From NCBI GenBank assembly GCA_905221605.1, contig CAJNDS010002628.1, positions 273,982 to 337,981 of the forward strand: a stretch of DNA of 64,000 nt. The letters are read 5' to 3'. This document shows positions 56,578-64,000 of this stretch, piece after piece; within the stretch, counting starts at the first letter, position 1, and each line of letters begins with the position of its first letter. The notes under the pieces were generated by a model, which had not been told where the DNA came from, did not search any database, and saw nothing but the letters and a program-made list of their open reading frames with translations. The DNA comes from Symbiodinium natans. Lineage: Eukaryota > Sar > Dinophyceae > Suessiales > Symbiodiniaceae. The translations under genes and the position numbers were made by a program.

Positions 56578-59087
56578 GGAAAGTCAAATGAAGCAACTCA
56601 GCAGCCTTGAACCTCTCAAAGCACCCGTACGTCGCCGAGGGCGAATCCATGCAGGATATGCCAAAGCCTTGCAGGACCTGCTGAGATGCAGTTGCCAATG
56701 TTAGAGAGCAGACATGTGAAATCTGTTGTAGGGGTGGCTTAAACCCAAACGGCTATCTCTAGACCCCAATCCCAAAACCCCGTTTCGCCCTTCCTTGCAG
56801 GACATGTCGCCGAACCTGAAGCGTCTTGTGGAGGAGACTTCCTTGCCCCCCTCCCCTCCCCCAAACAGACATGTCTCTGTCCACTCGTTTAGGAGTTTAC
56901 GGCGTTAGGAGTTTAGGGGCTCTAGGGATTCGTTCAGGGGTTCGGGCTTTGGGGCTTGAAGGGTCTTAAGGATCTTAGCTTGGGGGTTGCAAAGTGCCTT
57001 AGTGGGTTTGAGGTCTGTTTTGGACAGGTTTAGCGCAAGGCGTGAACGCAGGTTGTTGCAGTGTTTTATGGGTTTAGGCTTTAGGGTTCATACAGTTTGG
57101 GGTTTATACCGTGTAGGGGTTATGCTGCTTAGGGTTTTTACGGTTTAGAAGAATCTTAAGAAGAAACTTGGAGGAGAGCTCAGACGCGCTCTGGAGTTTG
57201 GATGCAATTTCTGTCCCAAACCCTAAACCCTAAACCCGAAACCCTAAACCCTAAACCCTAAACCCTAAACCCTAAACCCTGCGGGCCATGGAGGGTTGAA
57301 GGCCTTGGTGCCACGGCATGTCGCACTGACACTCCACTTTCCATTTCGCCCTGCGCGCTCCCCGTTTAACAGAACACTCCCTGATCCAAAGCCCGTCAAT
57401 CCGTAGCCCCCGAAGCCCCTACCCTAATCCTCTGAATCGAGGAGGCCGGCAAGCTGGTGGTTCTCCGATTGACGGGGCACTCGCGAGGCGGTGCCTTGGC
57501 AACGCTGGCGGGCTTCCTCTTGGCGAAGGAGACCCGAAACCTCGGTGTTTAGGGGTTTAGGGTTTAGGGTTTAGGGTTCAGGGTTTAGGGTTTAGGGTTT
57601 AGGGCTTCAGGGCTTCAAAGCTGTGGGGCTTGAGGGTTTTCAAGCTTTCTGGATCTAGGGCTTCAAAGCCGCAGTGAACACTCCCTTCCCAGGGAGTTGC
57701 TGTGGGCCTGGGCCTCTTCTTGAACTTGCTTGCGCGGTTGAAAAAAAAACTACCAACAAGATCGCGAAATACCCGGGTGTAGGATAATGTTTTGGGGGGG
57801 AGGGTGGGGCGGTGTGCTTTTTGGAGCGGCTGTGGGGTGCAACGACTGTGGGTTTTGCAACACCTTTCGCACAGTTCTGGTTCGGGAACATCTCCCGGCA
57901 TGTTCGTTTCACCTATAATTTCCGGGGCAGACGAATTTCCCTCAACCCTAAACCGTAAACCCTAAATTGCTGCAAGTCCAGGTCAAGCTCTCTGGGCCTT
58001 CCCTTGCCCTTTCCGTTGCTACCCGGCCCTTGCAGGAGTTCCCTGCTGTGGACGTCAGGGTGGTGGTCTTCGGCTGCCCCCGGATAGGAGATGCAGAGTT
58101 TGCAGAAGTCTACCGGAAGCAGGAGAATCTGAGTTGGGCCTGCTTCCTCCACGGGCAAGATGTCGTAGGTCTCCTACCCCCCTGGCTTTGCCACATCTGC
58201 CCGCCCATCGAGCCCGCGACTTCATTTCAGACGAGGCTCGTTGCGAGCCTGGTGGAGTCCCACACGATGGAGGGCTACTTGTCCTCACTCAGGTGCGACT
58301 ACGCGCTCCGAAGCGGCGCGCCGGCGGAGGCCCAGCAGCTGCTTCGCAACATCCGGGATCCCGGGCTGAAAGCGGCGCTGGCCGTGTCTCTTCAGGCGCA
58401 GGGCAAGGACTCGGCCGCTCTGCTTCTTGGTAGCCCAGTGGTACCCTTTACTCTTTTCTATTGGGGGTCATGGGTTCCCTTATAAAAGAACCAACCCAAA
58501 AAAAAAGGTGCCCTTTTTGGAATATGGTTGCTGGGCTACCAAGGCTTCGGGAGGTGCAGCAGATGCAGCGGCGGCTGGGCGACGTGTACCTGAGTAGCTG
58601 AAGGAGTACACTTTACACTTTTTGGGCTACTATTAATCCCCTATAAATCTGAAAGTGTACACTTTTTTGGGGCTTATGAACTCAGCAACTAAGGTACAGG
58701 GAGGAGCACTGCCGGCTGAAGGCGGAGGAGGTCCTGGGCACCCTCCACTTCCTCGAGGGCAGCTTCGCGGCTGGCGACGGAGCCGCCAGCGAGTCGAAGC
58801 TGACGGACATCGAGGAGTCTCCCGAAGCATCCCTGAACCCACGTAGGCTTTGGGGTTTTAGGGCTTAGGGTTTAGGGCTTAGGGCTTAGGGTTTAGGGTT
58901 TAGCTCACTCCTCCCTCAGGAGAAGCTGCACCATCTGGCCGTCCATGCCGCTGGGTCGCTTTCCAGGGAGGCCCGGATCGGCCTGGTGGAGTTCATCCTG
59001 CAAGCCGCCCTGAGCTGGGTCTTCCGCTTGGCTAAGGCGGGCATGTTCCCCAAAATATGGCGCTTCCCCAAGATGATCCTGAATTAA
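56578..59087 (+). CDS. class-3 (fungal-type) lipase-like protein, seven exons
   Basis: Exons: 56578-56674 (MKQLSSLEPLKAPVRRRGRI, HAGYAKALQ), 56801-56833 (DMSPNLKRLVE), 57442-57546 (EAGKLVVLRLTGHSRGGALA, TLAGFLLAKETRNLG), 58036-58421 (EFPAVDVRVVVFGCPRIGDA, LHGQDVVGLLPPW, VESHTMEGYLSSLRCDYALR), 58544-58591 (LREVQQMQRRLGDVYL), 58694 to about 58842 (YREEHCRLKAEEVLGTLHFL), 58920-59087 (EKLHHLAVHAAGSLSREARI ... stop TAA). GHSRGG is the Ser nucleophile elbow, with HAGY upstream and FGCPRIGD downstream as in class-3 lipases. D in HGQDVV and H in VESHT fit the catalytic Asp and His. It would hydrolyse acyl esters; substrate unknown. Introns 1, 2 and 5 fit only GA-AG, intron 3 is GT-AG, intron 4 is a GC-AG transposon intron. 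The exon 6 donor is unsettled. Earlier exons are probably missing (no start Met seen). Confidence 0.75.
57547..58035 (+). other. lipase intron 3 (GT-AG), begins as TTTAGGG
   Basis: Starts GTTTAGGGG and runs through eight heptamers before 350 bp of unique DNA. A minus-strand frame at 57599-57912 is open but looks like chance. Ends CCCTTGCAG. Confidence 0.6.
58422..58543 (+). mobile_element. family A TIR element acting as lipase intron 4 (GC-AG)
   Basis: GCTT target duplication (58422-58425 and 58544-58547) around a 118-bp element with perfect 13-bp TIRs CTTGGTAGCCCAG/CTGGGCTACCAAG. The intron is the left GCTT plus the element: GC donor from the duplication, AG acceptor from the TIR end. Removal restores GCT CTG CTT CGG (A-L-L-R). 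Confidence 0.85.
58592..58693 (+). other. lipase intron 5, short inverted-repeat element
   Basis: Contains GTACACTTT near the left and AAAGTGTAC near the right (58604-58660), so it may be another TIR-derived intron. Only a GA donor keeps the frame. Confidence 0.45.
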
Positions 59088-59279
59088 ATCAGGAGCCCCA
59101 GAAATGGGTACCCGTAGGTTTTATAGGTATCCCCCTGGGCGGGGTCGGCGTTTGAGAAGTCTGAGGGAAGAAGATTTTCGAGTTCGTTCTGAGGTGTGTC
59201 GTTGGCCTTTGGGGATTGAGCGCCATTAGGCGATCTGGCCTCCTTCGTTGTTCGCGAGTGGACACGTTCATGGACTTTT

Positions 59280-59367
59280 CCTACCCTAAACCCTAAACCC
59301 CTAAACCCTAAACCCTAAACCCTAAACCCTATAAACCCTAAACCCTATAAACCCTAAACCCTAACAG
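59280..59367 (-). repeat. CCCTAAA tract with CCCTATAAA units
   Basis: About 11 C-rich units leading to an AACAG acceptor. Confidence 0.85.
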
Positions 59368-59481
59368 AGGTGGGCCTCGATCCCGCGCTAATCTTGCACA
59401 AGCTGGGGAATTTGACTCAGAGGCTGCGGACGCCCTTGCATCTTCTTGCAGATGCCCTCGGCTCGCAATGGTTTCGTGGGG
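59368..59481 (+). CDS. exon, probably 5' part of the next gene
   Basis: Acceptor CCCTAACAG; VGLDPALILHKLGNLTQRLR, TPLHLLADALGSQWFRG; donor GG|GTAAGGGTTTAGGG. Phase does not join directly to 59811, so a boundary or exon is missing. Confidence 0.5.
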
Positions 59482-59700
59482 GTAAGGGTTTAGGGTTTGG
59501 GGGTTTGGGGTTTGGGGTTTGGGGTTTAGGGTTTAGGGTTTGGGGTTTGGGGTTTGGGGTTGGGGGGTTTAGGGTTTATAGTTTATTTATAGGGTTTATA
59601 GGCTTTATGGGCTTTATGGGCTTTATAGGCTTTATAGGCTTTGTAGGCTTTAGAGGCCTTGTAGGCTTTGTAGGCTTGATTGGCTAATTTGTAGGTGTCT
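59482..59700 (+). repeat. TTTAGGG, TTTGGGG and (TTTATAGGC)n arrays
   Basis: Three different repeat types in succession inside one intron. Confidence 0.85.
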
Positions 59701-59810
59701 CGCACCGCCCTCAGCAGCAGGTGTGGCATGTGACGCCAGCCGGCCTTTTCTTAGGTGTCTCCTTTTCTTGTAGGCGTTAGAGGCATGATAGGCTTTAGGG
59801 CTTAGGGTAG

Positions 59811-61887
59811 GCCTGCAACGGCACATGTGGCTTCCCGACTGCAACAGAGGAGCTGACCCACCAAGAGTTCTTCGAGGCCTTGCCGTCGCTCGCGAGGTTT
59901 GAGGCCTTTCACGCGCGATACTCTGGGGCAAGGGAGCCACTTCTCATCCAGCAGGAGCTTCAGGTGGTGGTTTCGAAAATTCGGGGGGTACCTTATTGGG
60001 GTCCCTTATTCATAAGAGAATCCCTACATCTTTGGGGGCCTTTTCGGTCTAAACCCTAAACCCTAAACCCTAAACCTTCTAGCCGATTCTAGCCCTTCAG
60101 GTCGCAGGGCATCAGGCACCTTCAGTAGGGACCACGGCCTTGGGATCCGCAGCCGGGAAGCCTCGAACAGATCTGCCCCCAAGGTTTAGGGTTTAGGGTT
60201 TGGGGTTTAGGGTTTAGGGTTTAGGGTTTGGGGTTTAGGGTTTAGGGTTTAGGGTTTAGGGTTTAGGGGCCCCCCCAAAGCCTAAACCCTAAATCCTCAA
60301 CCCTAAGCCCTACACCCTGAACCCCCCAACCCCCTCAAGTTGTTGGCATAGGGGCCTTCCTAGAAGGGAGGAGGTCCAGCAGAACCTGCGGAGGTTTTTT
60401 GGGTTTAGGGTTTAGACTCTAGACCCTCATCCCTAACCCTTTGCCCTAAACCCTCAACCCTAAACTTCGAAAAGCCGAAACTGCAACCCCAAAACATGAC
60501 CGAGTGAGTGCTTTCAAGGCTGAGGGTTTTGGGGAGCGCCGGAATCCTTAAGGACAGGCACGGAGGGATCGAGACCCCAAACCAAAATGAAACCCTAAAC
60601 CACAAACCCGAATGGAACCCCAAGCCCTATACTTATCGAATTCCTCAACTCACCCAAACTTTGTTACAGTTGGGTAACATTTTACATGTTTAAGGGTACT
60701 TAAACCCAATAAGGAATAAACAAATTTAATTTTTAATATTATCCCAACAATGAGCAAGCAAAGCCCCCTAGGTAAGTGCGACGACCTAGCAGCTTCATAG
60801 CGCAGGCTCCCGGTATCGCGTCGAGCTCCGTGGGTCCGACATCCAGACCTTTGTGGGCCCTGCGCTCGGACCCCAGTTTGGGTGAGGGGGGTTTAGGGTT
60901 TAGGGTTTAGGGTTTAGGGTTTAGGGTTTAGGGTTTAGGGCACATTGGAGCCGGTCCAAGGTTTCGGGGAGTCAGGGTTTAGCGGGCTTAGGGTTTTAGG
61001 GCTTAGGGTTTTGTTACTCTGATTATTATGTTCTTTCTCTTTGTTTTTTTTTTTTTGGGGTGGGGGGGGTGGGGGGGGGGGGGGGGCGGGGGGGGGGGGG
61101 GGGGGGAGGGGGGGGCGGGGGGGGGGGTGGGGGCGGGGGGGGGGCGGGGGGGGGGGGGGGTTGGGGGGGGGGGGGGGGGGGGGGGGCGGGGGGGGGGAGG
61201 GGCGGCGGGGGGGGGGGGCGGGGGGGGGGGGCGGGGGGGCGGGGGGGGGGTTAGGGTTTCGGGTTTCTGGGAGACTTTCGGGTTCAGGGTTCAGGGTCTA
61301 GGGCTGTGGGCTTTGGGGGAGCTCGGGCTTCGCGGAGTGCCTTGGGGCCTTCGAGGAGTTATTCCGAGGGCTCATGGAGAGTTCCATTCCTTGGAAGGGC
61401 GGATGAGGTCGTGTTCTGCTCGGTGTGGCAGTGTGCACTCTTTGCCCCCCCCATGATCCTCAGAAGCTTAGGGCTTAGGGTTTAGGGCTTAGGGCTTAGG
61501 TTTAGGGCTTAGGGCTTAGGGCTTAGGGCTTAGGGTTTAGGGTTTAGGGTTTAGGGTTTAGGGTTTAGGGTTTAGGGTTTAGGGTTTAGGGAGTTTAGGG
61601 TCATTCCCAGGCTTCAGAGCCTGGAAGCTGGGGAGCTTGAGACAGAGCGGGAGGTGGAAGAGAGGATTCAGTTCATCAACGCGAAGGTGCGGGCATTCAT
61701 GAATTCGACGGCCTTGCCTGAAGTCTTCGATGACTGCCAGGGATGGCTCCAGAAGTGTGCCTGGGTAGGCCCCTGGGATAATGTTCTTTATTCTGTTCTT
61801 TTATTGGGTTTAAGAGAATCATCTTCAGGAATATTTTTCAGAGGCGTTAAGGGGCCAACCGAGGTGCCGATTGGTGCATTGTCGTGA
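59811..61887 (+). CDS. five-exon unknown gene, phases consistent
   Basis: Exons: 59811-59963 (NGTCGFPTATEELTHQEFFE, ALPSLARFEAFHARYSGARE, PLLIQQELQ; donor CAG|GTGGTG), 60101-60183 (VAGHQAPSVGTTALGSAAGK, PRTDLPP; donor AAG|GTTTAG), 60364-60393 (REEVQQNLR), 60801-60881 (AGSRYRVELRGSDIQTFVGP, ALGPQFG; donor G|GTGAGG), 61611 onward (LQSLEAGELETEREVEERIQ, FINAKVRAFMNSTALPEVFD, DCQGWLQKCAW). After exon 5 the frame stays open to TGA 61885, either straight through or by removing 61765-61851 (GTAGGC...AAG). All four internal joints keep the frame with GT-AG sites. The product is unknown; the Glu-rich segment of exon 5 could be a coiled coil. Confidence 0.55.
59976..60042. mobile_element. TIR-family relic in intron
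   Basis: 'ggggtaccttattggggtcc' with 'ataagagaatccctac', as in 1741 and 46872. Confidence 0.45.
60184..60268 (+). repeat. TTTAGGG tract starting at a splice donor
   Basis: About 12 sense units; the first GT is the donor of the exon ending at 60183. Confidence 0.9.
60394..60800. other. intron
   Basis: Contains short TTTAGGG, CCCTAAA relics (60415-60470, 60590-60630) and an AT-rich end (60700-60750). Acceptor TTCATAG. Confidence 0.45.
60888..60942 (+). repeat. TTTAGGG tract after exon 4
   Basis: About eight sense units, seven bases after the GTGAGG donor. Confidence 0.9.
61055..61252 (+). repeat. G-run tract, ~200 bp
   Basis: G runs broken by single A, T or C inside an intron. Open frames (poly-Gly) are not proteins. 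Length may be affected by assembly. Confidence 0.85.
61466..61600 (+). repeat. GCTTAGG/TTTAGGG tract
   Basis: About 18 sense units ahead of the CATTCCCAG acceptor of exon 5. Confidence 0.9.
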
Positions 61888-61944
61888 CAATGCCTGCATG
61901 CCACCACAAGCTGCCGTTTGTGTTGGTCGACTTGCCGGGCAACA

Positions 61945-62281
61945 GCGCCGCCTGGACTTTTGAGAGCCATCCGCCACTTCCCTGGCGCATACAGGGCTGT
62001 ATAGCTTGGTAGCCCAATGGTGCCCGTTACCTTTGTTTGGTTCTGGGTTCCCTTATCAAGTAGCCAACCCAAAAGAGGGTGCTCTTATTATCATACGCTT
62101 ACTGGGCTACCAAGATAGTCCAGCACCCATCCATGAAGCCACGCATTTCGGCGAAGCAACCAAGGAAGGGGATGTTGCAGGCGAGTTCATCAATGCCATG
62201 ATAAAGGGAAGTTGCCGCCGGGCCATTTCAGCTCTGCTCACGGTCAGCCCGGATCATCTGATGCTTGGACATCAAGAATGA
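61945..62281 (+). CDS. possible continuation exons around a family A element
   Basis: 61945-62003 (acceptor GCAACAG; PPGLLRAIRHFPGAYRAV) and 62119-62281 (PAPIHEATHFGEATKEGDVA, GEFINAMIKGSCRRAISALL, TVSPDHLMLGHQE, stop TGA 62279). A GC-AG intron 62004-62118 keeps this frame. The second exon is clearly protein-like; the first has competing frames. May be the end of the 59811 gene if the TGA at 61885 is skipped by splicing. Confidence 0.4.
62005..62114. mobile_element. TIR element, family A
   Basis: CTTGGTAGCCCA and TGGGCTACCAAG perfect ends; ATAG target duplication (62001-62004, 62115-62118). 110 bp. Confidence 0.85.
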
Positions 62282-62309
62282 CCCCCAAGACCCAAAACCC
62301 TAAAACCTT

Positions 62310-62409
62310 ACAGTAAACTCCATCATCCCAGTACCCCAAGAGGAATACTAACGGAAATCCCGGCCCTAATCATCCTTAAGCCATGTTCCAACTTTCTGGA
62401 GTTTACTGT
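62310..62409. mobile_element. TIR element, family F
   Basis: ACAGTAAACTCCA left; 'tggagtttactgt' right; the right end also keeps 'gttccaactttc'. 100 bp. Confidence 0.75.
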
Positions 62410-62491
62410 GGGCCATGTCAACCTTGAACCAAAGTTCGTGATCGCGGTGGTCCCTTTGAAACGGCTCTTAGGCGCCTATCACCCCTACTAG

Positions 62492-62603
62492 GATGCCTAG
62501 TAGTACCCTTATTCCCTTTTTGGGGGGGGTTTAGGTTCCCTTATAAACCCCTTAAGCAAAAAAGTGCACCCTTTTTAAGCCTAGGTTACTGGGCAGCCTA
62601 GCC
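62492..62603. mobile_element. TIR element related to families A and B
   Basis: 'ggatgcctagtagtaccctt' left and 'ggttactgggcagcctagcc' right; inner 'aaaagtgcaccctttttaag' as in B. Confidence 0.6.
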
Positions 62604-63165
62604 TAAACTTTTTTGGTGGCTCCAACTGCAAGGCTTCAGAGGCCCCGCACAACAACTCCCAAACTCCTGAACCCTGAACCCCTATGACTCCAAGCTCTTG
62701 TCGGGTTTAGGGTTTCTAGGGTTTACCTTGAAAGCCAGTAGACTATAAACACGGGTTGCAGAATCTTGGGGGCCATAGTACCTTAAACCCTAAACCCCCC
62801 CCCCCCCCAAGCCCTAAACCCTAAACCATACTAGCCTCGTATTTTGGGGTAGCCTAGTAGGGAGTCTCCAAAGCCTCCTTGTCTAGGACCCGGCTAGTTG
62901 TTACTTCTGGGTAGCCAGGCGTTTCAGGTAGGGTTTAGGGCTTCGAGAGTTGAGCAATCCAGGACCGAGTTGCAGCCTGAGCCGTCCTGAAAGGGAACCC
63001 CTGTAGACTCCAAGCCCTTGTGGGGTCTAGGGTTTAGGGTTTAGGGTTGAGGGTTTAGGGTTTAGGGCAGTTTAGGGTTTAGGGTTTAGGGTTTAGGGTT
63101 CACGGTTTAGGGTTTAGGGTTTAGGGTTTAGGGTTTAGGGTTTAGGGATGTTTAGGGCAACCCAG
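62604..63165. repeat. duplicated segments and TTTAGGG tract
   Basis: 'gactccaagc(t/c)cttgt(c/g)ggg' at 62690 and 63009; 'caa(t/c)ccaggaccgagttgca' at 62956 and 63158. TTTAGGG 63027-63150. Confidence 0.75.
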
Positions 63166-63283
63166 GACCGAGTTGCAGGAGAAGGGAGGCTTGGGGCCCC
63201 TGCAGCGCTTCTTCGCTGGGGCGGAGACCTTCAGCGGCTACTTCGTGGTGATGACCAAGGCCGCGACATTCTACTGGAACTGA
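63166..63283 (+). CDS. 3' terminal exon, unknown
   Basis: Acceptor CAACCCAG; TELQEKGGLGPLQRFFAGAE then TFSGYFVVMTKAATFYWN, stop TGA 63281. A second possible acceptor is TTGCAG at 63173-63178. Upstream there is a copy of the first 21 bases with a different continuation. Confidence 0.5.
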
Positions 63284-63300
63284 AGGCCCTAAGCCCTAAA

Positions 63301-63357
63301 CCCTAAACTTGAAACCCTAAACCCTAAACCCTAAACCCTAAACCCTAAACCCTAAAC
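63301..63357 (-). repeat. CCCTAAA tract
   Basis: About eight C-rich units. Confidence 0.9.
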
Positions 63358-63490
63358 TCAAAACCCTACATACTGCTTGAACGCTTTTGGTTTCCGGGGG
63401 GTGTTGGGCTGAGGCGACGACGATGGGAGTTCCTAGTTCCTGGGGCATATGGGCAGTGCTGACACTTGAACCCGCATCCCTAAACCCTGA

Positions 63491-64000
63491 ATCCATCTCC
63501 TGAAGGTTTCTTCGAAGAAGGTGGAGACTCAAATTCGGCCGGAGTTGGAGAAGTATGCCGGGATGCTGCAGCCTCCAGCTTTGGCGGTGAAGTTCCTCTG
63601 TCCGCTTGGTTCAGGTTGTTCTGAGGATTGCCTTGTTTTCTCTATCTGCCCTGGCAACCTCCGAAACCCTATTTCTGTGTGGCCCCGCAACAGTGATCCC
63701 AGGTTCGTGAACAGCTTCCTGCTGCGCGCGCAGGGCGCGTTATCAGACGGCCCGCTTCCAGACGAGTTCCCTACTTCGGCGCCGCCACGAGAGCAGGAGC
63801 GTTGCCGAGCCGCCTTCCGAGGAGCACGCGGCCAAGACTTGGAGGACGACGACGATTTTGATGGCAAGCGGATTGGAGAGGAGCTTGCCAGGAAGCTCGC
63901 AAGCTTTCCTGACAGCTGCACCTTTCCTCGCTTTCTGTCTACCTTCGTTGAAGGACGCCTGCCAACAATGATCCTGGAGCCGACGCTCCGCAGGACCAGG
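63491..64000 (+). CDS. partial exon running off the right edge, unknown
   Basis: Open for 170 codons to the window end after an in-frame TGA at 63488. Reads VSSKKVETQIRPELEKYAGM, LQPPALAVKFLCPLGSGCSE near the start and QERCRAAFRGARGQDLEDDD, DFDGKRIGEELARKLASFPD, SCTFPRFLSTFVEGRLPTMI later. An internal intron 63605-63706 (G|GTTCAG...GATCCCAG) is possible. An acidic EDDDDFD patch is followed by a helical segment. A shorter minus-strand frame overlaps but lacks coding character. No family recognised. Confidence 0.55.
   Translation, partial: MHLLKVSSKKVETQIRPELEKYAGMLQPPALAVKFLCPLGSGCSEDCLVFSICPGNLRNPISVWPRNSDPRFVNSFLLRAQGALSDGPLPDEFPTSAPPREQERCRAAFRGARGQDLEDDDDFDGKRIGEELARKLASFPDSCTFPRFLSTFVEGRLPTMILEPTLRRTR

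Noticed and set aside
57599-57912. Minus-strand frames inside the lipase intron
   Set aside because: They lie within a GT-AG intron and lack codon structure.
61028-61456. Glycine-rich protein
   Set aside because: The frame is a G-run tract; no splice or codon evidence.

Overview
This window looks like dinoflagellate nuclear DNA, most likely from Suessiales/Symbiodiniaceae; that placement is my inference. Four things point there. Short exons with good codon structure are separated by introns loaded with the plant/dinoflagellate-type telomere heptamer TTTAGGG. Several introns read best with GC or GA donors, a known dinoflagellate trait. There is an ankyrin gene and a gag-like retroelement protein of dinoflagellate style. 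A 16-base stretch near 8383 matches the 3' part of the dinoflagellate spliced leader with one mismatch. I see no rRNA, tRNA, CRISPR array or bacterial operon.

Layout. From about 1.3 kb to the right edge, small exons (about 20 to 400 nt) recur every 0.3 to 2 kb, and essentially all those I can support read on the + strand. Between them are (i) tracts of TTTAGGG or CCCTAAA and variants (TTTGGGG, TTTTGGGG, TTTAAGGG, TTCAGGG, TTTCGGG); (ii) at least nine families of 88 to 235 bp elements with terminal inverted repeats (TIRs); (iii) other tandem and segmental repeats, including a 520-bp (TTGTGCG)n array at 34.2 kb and a 21-bp array in alternating orientation at 35.1 to 35.45 kb.

Best genes: a seven-exon class-3 lipase (56578-59087) with the GHSRGG nucleophile elbow; an ankyrin-repeat protein (49075-50186); a five-exon unknown gene in consistent phase (59811-61887); a four-exon unknown gene (44913-45690) with a 33-nt intron; a two-exon CxxC protein (47176-47440); a split zinc-finger gene (26181-27154); a two-exon gene ending at 33541; and an open exon running off the right edge (63491-64000). 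The other exons cannot be joined into genes from sequence alone.

The main biological story is intron formation. In the lipase, one intron (58422-58543) is exactly a TIR element plus one copy of its 4-bp target duplication: the duplication supplies a GC donor and the TIR end supplies the AG acceptor. A second case (19610-19731) is similar. Another element has an empty site in a paralogous block. Sense TTTAGGG carries both a donor-like GTTTAG and an acceptor-like TTTAG, and many exon edges fall on these motifs. Introns of 33 to 45 nt carrying one or two repeat units sit beside introns of several hundred bases made of arrays.

All splice joints are inferred by eye; no transcript evidence was available.
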